Positions 47,459-60,479 of a stretch of 64,000 nt of DNA are shown here, piece by piece. A model generated the notes under the pieces. It saw nothing but the letters and a program-made list of their open reading frames with translations. It searched no databases and was not told the DNA's origin. Source of the DNA: Crotalaria pallida (lineage: Eukaryota; Streptophyta; Magnoliopsida; Fabales; Fabaceae). The stretch's first letter is position 1. Each line of letters starts with the position of its first letter. The stretch lies in assembly GCA_037953625.1 (NCBI GenBank), contig CM075649.1:60833660-60897659 (forward strand), given 5' to 3'. Position numbers and translations under genes: made by a program.

Positions 47459-48918
47459 AACCGTCGTTATTTAATCAATTTATAACAATTAAATAACGAT
47501 AATAACAATTATTGGCAAAGATACGATGTATAGTATCGGTATAGAGGTAGTATGATTTACGTAATAAACATAATAATGACAATAATTAAATATCGTGCAA
47601 CCAGACAGGATTGCCCATGAAAAGATGCATGATTTTAGGTATATCACGCGCAATAATAGATAGCATACGCAATCATGTCAGAGCATTTAATGACAACAAA
47701 TCAAATGATGAAAGCGTCAAACCATAGAAAACGACAATGTACGATTGCCGGAAACTGCCTTATGTTATTCGAAAGGTAATGTGTATCAAATATTATTATC
47801 CTATCACGACGGGGAAGATAGACATTTAAAAACATTCAGCAGCAAAGAAATTTGGCTAAAAATATGCCACGCCACGTATCAGCATGTATACAAAAAATCA
47901 TAACTAGGGAATATCAAATAATTAATGACATGTAATGAAATTATAAGGAATAAGCATTAAAAGCACATGTCAAAAGTACTGCATCAGGTAAATTAATATC
48001 AGCCTGTGTGTAAAGTAATCACGTAAAATGCCAAGTAAATAGGAAAATAATATAGGAACGAGAATTCCTTCCCTGATTCGCTGAGGTGAGGAATGTTGGA
48101 TTGAAGACTGTTGGATTGAAGTCTTCTGTTAATCCTTTCCAAATGAGCTCCGTCGAGCAGTTGACTTAAGTAGGGAACATGGTGCGAGATTTCCGTAGTC
48201 GTCTTATGAACCCAAGGTACTGCATGGCTGAATGTATGAGATACCAATAGGGGGACGCTATCGAGGGTCCGCACGCAGTTGGCACCTGTATTCAAAGTGG
48301 GGAACCGAGCACGAGGCTCTTTATACTCCGGGACGAGATCAAAGTATAAAATTTGGCGCGAGGGTCTTCGCCGTTATCACTATGTTCCGAATAGATTGAC
48401 ATGATTGTATTCATGGTGCTCGGAAAATAATATGTCCATTGGTAAGAATTTTGAAATGGGTGGTCTAATAGCTCGGACCATGTACCTCGTATGTATGTAC
48501 GAAAACAATAATTAATTAGTTATTGTCGTCCAAGTTGATAATTTATAACCACAATAATGATAATTATTGGCAATTTATATAATATATTGCTATAAAAATA
48601 GTAAGTGACACGTAATGACATAAATTAGCAAAAGTATAATTTATTTTTGTTGTTAACTAATAGTCACGTGAGTCAATAAAATATTTGTGCAATTATTAAA
48701 AATTAGAAGAAATAGCTTCCCTGATTTAGGAGTGGGTATTAAGTTGCTGGAACCATAGAGGTGTTGATATCCCTAAGAATGCCTTGTCAAGAATTTGTCC
48801 AGTTGGGCCAAATGAGTGTTGATAGTCCACTCCTCCTTTTTTTTTGGTTTGGGCCTGTTGAGGCCCTTTTCTTTTTTTTTTTTTCTGTATTGGGCCTGCT
48901 GGCCCTCTAGGGTTGAAA
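47459..48918 (-). other. TE5 internal region, part 2 (noncoding)
   Basis: A/T-rich DNA without a recognisable gene. Blocks around 47460-48300 and 48480-48780 resemble each other and 29560-29860 (GTACGAAAACAATAATT, GTAATGACAT..ATTAGC, CTTCCCTGAT words). They are degenerate copies of one internal module. A T-run and GGGCCTGTTGAGGCCC lie near 48830-48890. Confidence 0.5.
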
Positions 48919-48923
48919 CCCTA

Positions 48924-51900
48924 TGTAACACCCTATATAATAATTACCCTTAGTTACCCGAAAATTAGGATTTAAAATTTCTTTTCATTAATACAAAATC
49001 ATCAGAGTTATAAAGCGGAAGACTTAAATTCGATTAAAGCATAAAAGTTCAATAAAAGTTTAGCTCGGCCCAATTGGGCAAGCGAGATCAAAATATACAA
49101 AAGTGTTTTAGCTCGGCCCAAACAGCCGAGACCCAATACAAAACAAATGCTTTAGCTCGGCCCAAATGGTCGAGGCCCACAAATTCTCCTACTCTAAATA
49201 ACTTACTCTCCCTGTAAGGGAGAGTGATCCTGCTCGACCGGGGACTGCATCTGCTCGGGCTCAGTACATGAAAAATGGTAAGGAGGTGAGCATTACACAG
49301 AACTTAAATAAGCAGTTTCTAAAATGACATACCGAACTACCAAGCCAAACACAAGTAGCCAAAAAGCATATAAATAACAAGTAATCAAACCCATATATCA
49401 CATGCATATATAATCATTAGCTCAGTTTGCATACACAAAATCTCATCTAGCTCGGCTCACATCCTACCATCTCATCTAGCTCGGCTCACATCCTACCATC
49501 TTATCACCTACTAGCTATACCTCGGTTCTGTAAGATCCATGAAGAATGTTTTGATAAATGCCAAAAGGTTTTGAACAAGCTTCAAATGTGTTGATCAAGA
49601 TCAAGCTCAACAAGCAACAACAAACATCAAGTTCTGAAGAGAGAGCCAACTCATGAAGACTTAGTTTGGTAGTTTGTGTTTTAATGTTTTATCTTTTGCC
49701 TCACAAGTCTTTTAGTTTATGAGTTTGGGTAGAGTTTATTAGAGGGTAGTGAATCTATTTTGATTGCATGATTATATCATATTTTGAGTATTCATTTTGC
49801 CTAAAATCAATAGGTGGCTTAAAGGTTTGAATGAAAAGGTTTAGTTTTTGAGAAAACAAGTTTTAAGTGTTTTTTTGAACTGACTACTCGATTAGCCACT
49901 TGATTACTCGAGTAGAATTTTCATGTCTTGCGCAAATACTCGATTAAGGGGCTGATTACTCGAGTAGAATTTTGAAGCCTTGCGTAAATACTCGAGTAGT
50001 AACTTAAATACTCGAGTAGTGAACAAGTTTTACACTGATTACTCGAGTAGTAACTTTGTTACTCGAGTAACACGAGCTGTAACTGTTTTTAAAATGAGTT
50101 TTTCACTTCTCAAAAGCACTTCTAACCATTCCTAACTTTTGGATATTCTATATAAACCTTTTTCTAACCTTTGTGGTTATTATTACACTTTCATAATAAA
50201 TTTTACAAAGAATCAAGCCACTCTATTCTCTCTCACTTTCTCAAGATCAAAGTTCTCATTTTTACATTTTGATCAAGAACCTTGAATCTCTCATGTTGAT
50301 ATTTCATAACTTTTGAAAGAGATTCATAGGATTGTTATTTGTTTTCATTTGAGTTGTAATCTTTTCAAGAGGCAAGCTATTTACAACAATTGGAAGTCTT
50401 GGTTGTGAATCAAGCAAAGTTATTTGGAAGCCTTGGTGAGGCATTTCATCAAGCACTTGGAAGCCTTGTTGTGTTAACAAGCAATTGGAAGTCTTGTAGT
50501 GAAGCAAGCATTGGAAGTCTTGTTGTGGGGTATCGGCAAGCAAGAGAAGAGGTTAGATTAGATATCAATAGGGTTACAAGGCAAGGGTGTGGTATCTCTT
50601 GTAGGCTAGCAAGAAGGAAGTCTTGTGAGGCATTTACTTGTAATTTGAGAAACTCTAATTCCTCATAGTGAAGAATCTCTCTTGGTTGAAGAGGGGACTG
50701 GAGTAGCTTTCAAGTGGATGAAAGTGAACCAGGATAAATCACTGTGTCGTATCTCTAAACTCTCTACTCTTTACAATTCTTGTTATTAATTGTGTTCTTG
50801 GTTGAAAACCTAGAAAAAGTGATTTTTCATAATTGATTGAATTGAATCTTAATTGTGCAAAATTGATTTTGGGAAAATCATTTTCATAACTAGGTTAATC
50901 AATAAGAATATAGGTGTTAATTGTTTCCGCTGAATCTCTAGTTATACATGTTAATTGATTGATTTTCGTATTTGATTGAAAAGTGATTTTTCAATGTACA
51001 AAGGCATTAATCGATTAGTTCATGTCATTAATCGATTAAGGCTTAAAGAATTTTTGTGAAAATCATTTGTTTTAATTGTTTTGATTCTATTGAGTTAAGG
51101 AGAGTCCATAACTGCGAGCACCCAATACTCGTCTTACAGCGGCGCATCTCGGCGACTTACGCGATCAATGCACGCACCCAGTACGCGTCTGCTATGACCA
51201 GGACCACATCCCACCGGTTCCGTTCTCGGAACCCTGTGTGAATCATAACTGCGAGTACCCAGTACCCGTCTTACAGCTGCACATACCCAGTATGTGTCTG
51301 ACGCGATCAATGCACCCACCCGGTACGCGTCTGCTATGACCCGATCACACAACCATTTCTCTTTAATTCCTCTTATCCTTTTAATCATTTATTTAGCTCG
51401 GCCTCTCTCGGCTAAACTCGGTAATCATTCCCTCTTTCCATTAACTTACTCGTTCTAACTCATTACTCTATCTCTCCTACATTCCATCTTTACCATTTTC
51501 TCATACCCATTCTCAACGTCACTCAGCTCGGCCACAGACATGAATCATCAATATGGAAACTCAAACATTTATACACAAAGTTCATAGACACTTATACCAC
51601 CACAACAATAAAAATAAAGCATTCAACCAATCCATCATGTAAATACCAACAAATAGCATGAAACAATATTCCATATTCACCTAACATCCATGTTTCTAGT
51701 TCATTTATTAGTTCCCTTTACCCTTTTTACCTTTCCTTTCTCATATTAACCTATATCCATTCCCTAATCTAACACCCACTCTTAGTACCCTTTATGAACA
51801 CCCTAGAAACCCAAACTCAAGTAGAGGTAACACTCACTCCATACCTCAAACCGTGAGAGATAAGAGGTTAGAGCTTGAGAATGGCTTCCTTGACCGAAAC

Positions 51901-52734
51901 CTTGACCTTGTGAGCTTCACACCACTCGAATCCGTGTCCTCCTTGCTGCCACCACCACACCACCACGGTCCAGCTCTTGGCTGCCACCACAACACTACGC
52001 CGGTCCAGGGACGCCGGAACAGAAGAGAACAGAGAGGAGGAGGGTTTCCGGTTGGGGTTGAACTTGGTGAAAGAGAAGAAGAAAGAATGTTGGTGCTGGG
52101 ATTTTCAGAGAGAAAGAGGGAGATTCGAAGGAGGAAGAGAATGAGAAATGCAAAGTGTTGTGGATGGGGCTTTCTTTTATTCATTTAGGGAAAACATTTG
52201 TGTGGCTAGGATTCATTGGCTTCTTGTGGAAGCTAGATTGTGTGGACAAGATTCATTGGCTTCTTGGGGAAGCCATGAATAGTACTTGAAAGGGACATAA
52301 AGCAATGACAATGACATAAAGTGAATGGCAAGGACAGTGTACAGATGGTACAAATCCCAAAGGGCTATAGCTCAACATGAGCTGGCACGGAGGAGCTAGG
52401 ACGTGTTGGCTAGGGCACGTCTGCTAGGATACATCAGCTCGGCATTTAGGAACATCAATAGTCCGAGCTTCCCTCTTGAATAGGACGCTGCAGTCGCCTA
52501 ATCCGGAATGGACAACAAGTTCCGCGTTTGATTCCCATTCTGCTCGGTTCATATGCACACCACCTTATCTAGCTCGGCCGGGATCGGACCGAGGTCCTAT
52601 ACTTACATCCTAGGTCGGCCTATGCTCATACTACCCTTCTAACCTTGTGCAATTACTAAGGCTTAATCCTATCCTTAAATAAATATTTATATACTAAAAT
52701 TATATTATTTAATATTAATTTTTAGGATGTTACA
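48924..52734 (-). repeat. TE7 3' LTR (3811 bp including insertion)
   Basis: TGTAACACCCTA...GGATGTTACA. It contains the foreign segment 49529-51083. Palindrome-rich GTACCCAGTAC/CACGCACCC repeats lie at 51110-51355. A purine-rich AATAAAAG TATA-like site on the minus strand near 52170 is absent from the 5' LTR. Confidence 0.92.
49529..51083 (+). mobile_element. Ty1/copia-like LTR fragment inside TE7 3' LTR
   Basis: Compared with the 5' LTR, about 1555 bp of foreign DNA replaces about 260 bp of host (57859-58118). It starts TGTAAGATCC. It has six TACTCGAGTA palindromes (49900-50065), a TATATAAA box (50149) and a late segment with 'ACTGGAGTAG' and 'GAACCAGGATAAATC', words I associate with copia (SIRE-type) LTRs. 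No clear CA end or target duplication is visible, so the 3' end is probably lost. No coding region. Confidence 0.5.
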
Positions 52735-52748
52735 TTCCTCTCCCACTT
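52735..52748 (-). other. TE7 polypurine tract
   Basis: The minus-strand AAGTGGGAGAGGAA lies immediately before the 3' LTR. Confidence 0.85.
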
Positions 52749-52764
52749 ACAGGAATTTCGTCCT

Positions 52765-55700
52765 TTAGTCGGCATTGAACAGTTGTGGATATGACCGCTT
52801 CATCTTATCCTCGAGTTCCCAAGTAGCTTCCTCCACATCATTCCGATTCCAGACGACTTTGACCAATGAGATTTCCTTTCCTCTGAGTCGTCTGACCTAT
52901 TTGTCTTCAACTCGGACTGGTAGGACTTCGAAGGTCAGATTGTCTCTTAGCGGCAACTCGTCCACTGCTATCACATGTGAGGGGTCATGAATGTACCTCC
53001 GAAGTTGCGAGACATGGAACACAATATGGAGCTTAGACAAGTGCGGAGGTAGAGTAATTCTATAAGCTACTGGTCCGACCTTCTCCGATATCTAGTACGG
53101 TCCGACAAACCTAGGGGTCAACTTCTTCGATTTGATAGCTCGACCAATCCCAATTATAGGGGACACTCGCAGGAATACATGATCCCCCTCGATGAAGTTC
53201 AAGGGTTTCCTTCTCTTATCGGCATAACTCTTCTGTCGGTCTTGTGCTGCTTTCATATTTCCTTGTATCATTCGGATCTTCTCGGTTGTCTCATGCACAA
53301 TATCAGGGCCAATCAACAAGTTTTCTCTTATCTGGAACCAGCATAACGACGTCTGGCATTTTCGACTATACAATGCTTCGAAAGGAGCCATTCCAATACT
53401 TGAATGAAAGCTATTGTTATAGGTGAATTCGACCAAGGGCAGAAGTGCTTCCCAACTTTCCGACTGTTCAAGCACACATGTTCTCAACAAGTCCTCAAGG
53501 GTCTGAATGGTGCGCTCGGATTGTCCGTCGGTCTGAGGATGATAAGCAGTGCTAAACCTTAACTTTGTACCCATAGCTTGCTGCAAGCTCTGCCAAAATC
53601 GAGATAAAAAGCGAGGATCACGGTCCGACACTATGCTGCTCGGCACACCGTGAAGTCGGACAATGTCCTTGATGTACAGCTACGTCAGCTTCTCCAAGCT
53701 GTACTTCATGCTGATCGGCAGGAAATGAGCACACTTCGTAAGTCGGTCCACCACAACCCAAATGGCTTCCTGTCCTGATCTTGTCCTTGGTAGACCTGAC
53801 ACAAAGTCCATCGAAATGCTGTCCCACTTCCATTGTGGAATCTCCAAGGATTTGAGTAATCCACCTAGTTTCTGATGCTCGATCTTGGCTTTTTGGCATG
53901 TCAAACACCGAGACACATAATCGGCCACATCGGTCTTCAACTTCAGCCACCAAAATAACCTCTTCAGATCCTGGTACATCTTTGTGGCACCTGGGTGAAG
54001 ACTCATCTTCGTCTTGTGGGCTTCTTCCATTAACTCTCTTCGAACTTCAAAGTCCATCGGAATGCAAACTCGACCCCGAAATTGTACGAGACCATCGGGT
54101 CCTTTAGTGAAGTCGGGTTCATCCTTGTCTCCTGCTCTTTCTAAAAGCTTCTGGAGTTCTAGGTCGGCAGCCTGTCTGTCCTTGATGAAACCCACAAAAT
54201 CATTGGTTACTTGCAGCATCTCCAGCACAACACTATTTTCCTTCTTCTGTATGCCGAGGTTTAGATCACTGAACTCCTGCATCAGCTGCATCTCTCGGAC
54301 CATCATGTTGCTCAAATGAAGACTCTTTCTGCTCAGTGCGTCAGCCAGCACGTTGGCTTTTCCAGGATGATAGTGCAGGTTGAAATCATAGTCTTTCAAG
54401 AATTCCACCCATCTGCGCTGCCTCATATTCAGTTCCTTCTGGTCGAACAGGTAGCCGAGACTCTTGTGGTCGCTGAATACTTCAATCTTCGTGCCGTACA
54501 GGTAGTGTCTCCAAATCTTAACGGCGAACACCACTGCTGCTAATTCGAGGTCATGCGTGGGGTAGTTCTGCTCGTTTTGCCGAAGTTGCCGAGAGGTATA
54601 AGCCACCACTTTTCCTTGTTGCATCAACACACAGCCGAGACCCTGCTTCGAGGCGTCACAAAACACGTCGAAAGTTTTGGTCGGATCGGGTAGAATCAAC
54701 ACGGGTGAGCTCGTCAACCTTTTCTTTAGCTCTTGAAAGCTCTGCTCGCACACCTCGGACCATTGGTAGGGTGCATCCTTCCTGGTTAACGAAGTCAACG
54801 GTAGAGCCAGTTTAGAAAATCCTTCAATGAATCTCCTGTAGTACCCCGCAAGACCGAGGAAACTCCTGATCTCGGTCACCGAGTTGGGTCTCTCCCACTT
54901 AAGCACAGCTTCCACCTTAGAGGGGTCAACTGCTACACCTTGCTCGGATATCACATGTCCGAGGAAGTGAACCTCTTTAAGCCAAAAACTGCACTTAGAA
55001 AGCTTGGCGTAGAGTTCCTTGTCCTTCAAAACCTGCAACACCGTCGTCAAGTGCTGCTCATGTTCGCTCGGATTCCGAGAGTAGATGAGGATGTCGTCGA
55101 TGAAGACTATCACAAACGAGTCCAGATAGGGTCGGAAAATCCTATTCGTGTAGTCCATGAAGATGGCAGGGGCGTTGGTAAGTCCGAAGGGCATAACCAC
55201 ATACTCAAAATGTCCATACCTTGTCCTGAAGGCTGTCTTTGGAATGTCTTCTTCTCGGACTCGGATCTGGTGGTATCCAGATCGGAGGTCTATCTTTGAG
55301 AACACTGACGCTCCCTTGAGTTGGTCCAATAAGTCGTCAATCCGAGGGAGGGGATATTTGTTCTTCACCGTTACCGCGTTGAGCTTCCGATAATCAGTGC
55401 ACATTCTGAGGCTACCATCTTTCTTTCTAACAAATAAAATCGGGGCTCCCCAAGGTGAGACGCTCGGTCGGATTAGATTTTTGGCCAGAAGTTCTTCCAG
55501 CTGCTTCTTAAGCTCTTCTAGTTCGGGAGGTGCCATTCTGTACGGAGCAATTAAGATCGGGCCAGTTCCCGGAAGAAGGTCTATACTTAACTCTACTTCC
55601 CTGTTCGGCGGTAAGCCAGGCATTTCGTCCGAGAAAACCTCAGGGAATTCTCCGACCACAGGAATTTGGTCTAGGGTCGGTTCCTCGGTTGTCTCTAACT

Positions 55701-57049
55701 TCGCAATAGAAGGGCCACTAAAGATTACGGTCTTTTCTCGGCAATCGATCAGGACATGGTGTTGAGACATCCAGTCCATGCCGAGGATAATATCTAGCTT
55801 GGTTAAGGGTAGACAAATCAAATTGACTTTGAATTCTCTGCCTAATACTTGGATAGGACATACTAGACACATTTTAGAAGTGATTACAGAAGAATTGGTT
55901 GGGGTAGAAATGGATAATTTGTAAGGCATTTCTACTGGGGATAGTTTTAGTCTATTCATACAGTCAAGGGAAATGAAAGAATGCGTGGCTCCACAATCAA
56001 ATAGAACGACACATGGAATACTGTTTACTTGACAAGTACCTCAGATCAGTTAGTCAGCATCAGTCACTTCTTCACCATCCATAGTGTAAACGTTGCCTCT
56101 CTGCATAGGTCGGTTAACACCAGTCTGATGAGCCTTGGTCACATTGACCTCTTCCTTCACAATATTCTCGGTACAGCGAGCTGCAAAATGACCAGGCTTG
56201 CCACATCGGAAACAGGATCCTCGGAGCTTTTGACATTCTGGAGTTCGGATTCACGTAAGGAGCAGATCTCGGAGCAATTCCTTTTCCCCTGATCGGCCCC
56301 ACTGTCTTTTGTGCCGACCTGCTCCGCTTCCCGTTGGCTTTCCTCTTAAGCCCCTTCTCATAGGTGCTAGCCATGTTCACCAGTTGCGAGAGATTGGCCA
56401 CGTTCTGATATTCAAAAGCGAGCCGAATATCATCACGGAGACCAGACTCAAACTTTATGCACTTGGTACGCTCATCAGCATCTCGGTAGCTTCCTGAATA
56501 ACGGATCAAATCCTCGAACTGAGCGGCATACTCCCCAACGCTCAAGTTCCTCTGTTCCAGCTTGAGAAAAGCGAGCTCCTTCTCTCTCCTTACATCCTCG
56601 GGAAAGTACTTTCCGAGGAATCGAGTTCGGAACAAATCCCAGGTAATGACTTCATGAGCCGCTTCCAGTCCTCGGCTCTGCTGCTCCCACCAGTGCTCGG
56701 CCTCACTAGCCAGCACAAACTCGGCCAACCTCACCCTGTATTCATAGGGCGGTTGCAGAGATCGAAATATCTTCTCAATGTCCTGGAGCCATCTCTGAGC
56801 TCCATCTGGATTATATCCCCCTTCGAACCGAGGTGGTTCGTTCTTCCTAAATCGGCTCATCCAGTCAATCTCGACCGGAGCCAGAGGTTGAGGCTGAAGG
56901 GCTGCAGCTGCAGCTGCTGCGGCTGCGGCGATGTTTTGAGCGAGGTTCTCAGCCTGGTTCTGCTGAGCCTGCGCTTGGTTCTGCTGTAGTTGAACCAGAG
57001 TTTCCAACACAGTAGCAATTCGGTCGTTATCAGCTCGTCTCCCAGCCAT
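52765..57049 (-). pseudogene. gag-pol: TE7 gag-pol polyprotein, decayed
   Basis: ATG at 57049 opens Gag with a Gln/Ala-rich N-terminus (about residues 20-55) and a capsid-type domain (about 65-240). The frame shifts by one base near 56250, just before the CCHC knuckle. A TGA lies at 56041-56043. Protease reads D-C-G-A instead of D-S-G-A (Asp codon 55996-55998). RT (with FIDD), RNase H and the integrase finger are readable to a TAG at 53680. Integrase continues with S-D-R-D-P-R-F and the Glu of DD35E, then TAG at 53092 inside the GPY motif and TAG at 52897. The chromodomain-like end stops at 52765. It is clearly older than TE6. Confidence 0.93.
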
Positions 57050-57231
57050 GCTGCCCGGTCATGGAGAGAAAGCCAATTAACCACCAAAAAGTAAATATAT
57101 ATATATATACATAAACATATACATCTCTAAGCTCTACTGTCTAACCTAGACTTCTAGACTTTACTTATTTGTCACTCTCTTGGTGAGTAACCACTAGAGT
57201 CCTTTGCAACTCCAATAGGCCGAGGAGAAAC

Positions 57232-57244
57232 TGCTCTGATACCA
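57232..57244 (-). other. TE7 primer-binding site
   Basis: The minus-strand TGGTATCAGAGCA lies 4 nt from the 5' LTR end. Confidence 0.93.
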
Positions 57245-57248
57245 AAAG

Positions 57249-59563
57249 TGTAACACCCTATATAATAATTACCCTTAGTTACCCGAAAATTAGGATTTAA
57301 AATTTCTTTTCATTAATATAAAATCATCAGAGTTATAAAGCGGAAGACCTAAATTCGATTAAAGCATAAAAGTTCAATAAAAGTTCAGCTCGGCCCAACT
57401 GGGCAAGCGAGATCAAAATATACAAAAGTGTTTTAGCTCCGCCCAAACAGCCGAGACCCAATACAAAACAAATGCTTTAGCTCGGCCCAAATGGCTGTGG
57501 CCCACAAATTCTCCTACTCTAAATAACTTACTCTCCCTGTAAGGGAGAGTGATCCTGCTCGGCCGGGGACTGCATCTGCTCGGGCTCAGTACCTGAAAAA
57601 TGGTAAGGAGGTGAGCATTACACAGAACTTAAATAAGCAGTTTCTAAAATGACATACCGAACTACCAAGCCAAACACAAGTAGCCAAAAAGCATATAAAT
57701 AACAAGTAATCAAACCCATATATCACATGCATATATCATCATTAGCTCAATTCGCATACACAAAATCTCATATAGCTCGGCTCACATCCTACCATCTCAT
57801 CTAGCTCGGCTCACATCCTACCATCTTATCACCTACTAGCTATACCTCGGTTCACATTCTCTTACCTCGGATTACCACCTCTACCTTGAACTCATTACAC
57901 ATTATTCCATTTTCACATAGTTTACAATCTTTTACTCTTCTCGGATGCATACACCCAGTGCATGTCTTACACCATTTAAGGTCAGATATCGGAGTGTCAT
58001 CCATAACGGCGAGTACCCAGTACCCGTCTTACAGCTGCACATACCCGGTATGCGTCTGACGCGATCAATGCACGCACCCAGTATGCGTCTTCTATGACCA
58101 GGAGCACTACCGCCGATCATTCTATGGAGTTAAGGAGAGTCCATAACTGCGAGCACCCAGTACTCGTCTTACAGCGGCGCATCTCGGCGACTTACGCGAT
58201 CAATGCACGCACCCAGTACGCGTCTGCTATGACCAGGACCACATCCCACCAGTTCCGTTCTCGGAACCCTGTGTGAATCATAACTGCGAGTACCCAGTAC
58301 CCGTATTACAGCTGCACATACCCAGTATGTGTCTGACGCGATCAATGCACGCACCCGGTACGCGTCTGCTATGACCCAATCACACAACCATTTCTCTTTA
58401 ATTCCTCTTATCCTTTTAATCATTTATTTAGCTCGGCCTCTCTCGGCTAAACTCGGTGACCATTCCCTCTTTCCATTAACTTACTCGTTCTAACTCATTA
58501 CTCTATCTCTCCTACATTCCATCTTTACCATTTTCTCATACCCATTCTCAACGTCACTCAGCTCGGCCACAGACATGAATCATCAATATCAAAACTCAAA
58601 CATTTATACACAAAGTTCATAGACACTTATACCACCACAACAATAAAAATAAAGCATTCAACCAATCCATCATGTAAATACCGACATATAGCATGAAACA
58701 ATATTCCATATTCACCTAACATCCATGTTTCTAGTTCATTTATTAGTTCCCTTTACCCTTTTTACCTTTCCTTTCTCATATTAACCTATATCCATTCCCT
58801 AATCTAACACCTACTCTTAGTACCCTTTATGAACACCCTAGAAACCCAAACTCAAGTAGAGGTAACACTCACTCCTTACCTCAAACCGTGAGAGATAAGA
58901 GTTGAGAGCTTAAGAATGGCTTCCTTGACCGAAACCTTGACCTTGTGAGCTTCACACCACTCGAATCCGTGTCCTCCTTGCTGCCACCACCACGGTCCAG
59001 CTCTTGGCTGCCACCACAACACTACGCCGGTCCAGGGAGATTCATTGGCTTCTTGTGGAAGTTAGATTGTGTGGACAAGATTCATTGGCTTCTTGGGGAA
59101 GCCATGAATAGTACTTGAAAGGGACATAAAGCAATGACAATGACATAAAGTGAATGGCAAGGACAGTGTACGGATGGTAAGAATCCCAAAGGGCTACAGC
59201 TCAACATGAGCTGGCACGGAGGAGCTAGGACGTGTTGGCTAGGGCACGTCGGCTAGGATACATCAGCTCGGCATTTAGGAACAGCAATAGTCCGAGCTTC
59301 CCTCTCGGATAGGATGTTGAGGTCGGCTAATCCGGACTGGACAACAAGTTCCGCGTTTGATTCCCATTCTGCTCAGTTCATATGCACACCACCTTATCTA
59401 GCTCGGCCGGGATCGGACCGAGGTCCTATACTTACATCCTAGGTCGGCCTATGCACATACTACCCTTCTAACCTTGTGCAATTACTAAGGCTTAATCCTA
59501 TCCTTAAATAAATATTTATATACTAAAATTATATTATTTAATATTAATTTTTAGGATGTTACA
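57249..59563 (-). repeat. TE7 5' LTR (2315 bp), promoter segment deleted
   Basis: The termini match those of the 3' LTR. At about 59037 some 198 bp present in the 3' LTR (52011-52208) are missing, including the TATA-like AATAAAAG. Palindrome-rich repeats lie at 57940-58375. An acceptor-like TTTTTCAG|GTAC (minus strand, about 57590-57600) is intact here but mutated to CAT in the 3' LTR (49266-49269). Only a 15-codon ORF follows it. Confidence 0.92.
57940..58375. repeat. Palindrome-rich tandem repeats in TE7 LTR
   Basis: About five or six units are built from GTACCCAGTACC, CATACCCGGTATGCGTCT and GATCAATGCACGCACC. Each contains a short inverted repeat around CCC. Two long units (58010 and 58265) are near duplicates. 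Confidence 0.8.
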
Positions 59564-59568
59564 CCCTA

Positions 59569-60456
59569 CTGCTGGTTTGCAGCAGCCACACGCAAGGAAG
59601 GGTGCTGTTACGCACAGCAGCGGTGGCGGCGGTTCCAGGCGGCCAGGGGCACAAAGGGGATTTGCGATGGTGAGATCGTCGATGACCATCGCTACTTCTT
59701 CTTCCTCGCGAGATCATCGCGGCGGCGGCGGATTGAAGGAGACGGTGGCCTCGCTGTACCTGTTGGAAGCAGAGGCGTCGCCAAGTGCTTCCTTCGATCT
59801 TGGCGGCGACGAAGCGGAACGAGTCTGGGTTGCGGGTCGCGAATCACGAGTTGTTGTTTCCTTTTCTCCTTGCACAGTGAAGAGATGGTTGGTTAAGAGG
59901 TGGCTATTGAGAGCGACGAGGCTCGAGGGCGGCGGAGATCGTGGCACCGAAGCGCGAGCGGTCTTCTCCTCGCGATGCTCGCCTGCGGCGGAGTGAAAGA
60001 GACCAGAGGTCCAGCGACGGAGTGACAACTCGGGCCTGCGGTTCGATCACGAACACACCTGATGAAGGCGCGGTGGTGGATCGTTCGCCGCCACGAGCTT
60101 GTGCCACAGCGGAGGGAGATCTCAGATCTACGATTCGACTACCATGGAGCTTGGTGCGCCGCTCGCCTCCAAACTGGTGCTGCGGTGTGAGCTTGCTCAC
60201 CACTTTTGGCGCTTGGTGCCTTCGAACGGGGAGAAAGTGGGTGGTGGTGGCACTTGGAGGAGCAACGGCCCCGGGGGAGTGGCACCGGGAACAGAGATCA
60301 ACACCGAAGGAGCAACGCACCGTGAACAACCACCGTGAACAACCACCGTGAACGACACCGGTCGTAACCGTGAAGGGGATCCTTCCCTCAAAAACAGCAG
60401 TGGCAAATTTTTTCTTTTTTTTGTTTTTTTGGCGGATGGGAATCGAAATTTATCGT
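59569..60456 (-). other. TE5 internal region, part 3 (GC-rich leader)
   Basis: Just inside the TE5 primer site (minus strand), about 0.9 kb is far richer in G+C than anything else in the window. It has CGG/CCG runs and three near-copies of CCGTGAACAACCA (60318-60355). Overlapping ORFs are open on both strands (plus 59556-59996, 59941-60351; minus 59904-60329), with low-complexity Arg/Ser/Gly-rich products and no domain I recognise. It could be a captured host-gene fragment or a leader; neither is shown. Confidence 0.45.
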
Positions 60457-60474
60457 CCCCACAGACGGCGCCAA
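60457..60474 (-). other. TE5 primer-binding site
   Basis: The minus-strand TTGGCGCCGTCTGTGGGG lies 5 nt from the LTR end. This form is common in plant gypsy elements; I do not assign the tRNA. Confidence 0.7.
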
Positions 60475-60479
60475 TATAG

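Larger units (their letters stand above)
48924..59563 (-). mobile_element. TE7: degraded Ty3/gypsy chromovirus (Tekay/Del-type)
   Basis: This minus-strand element has perfect CCCTA target duplications (48919-48923 and 59564-59568), a 3' LTR at 48924-52734, a 5' LTR at 57249-59563, an iMet primer site and a polypurine tract. The LTRs differ by a large copia-like insertion with loss of local sequence in the 3' copy, and by a deletion of about 198 bp in the 5' copy. Gag-pol has several stops and a frameshift. It sits in TE5. Confidence 0.95.

Noticed and set aside
59556..59996. 146-codon GC-rich ORF
   Set aside because: It starts inside the TE7 LTR, overlaps open frames on the other strand and has a low-complexity product; kept as composition note only.
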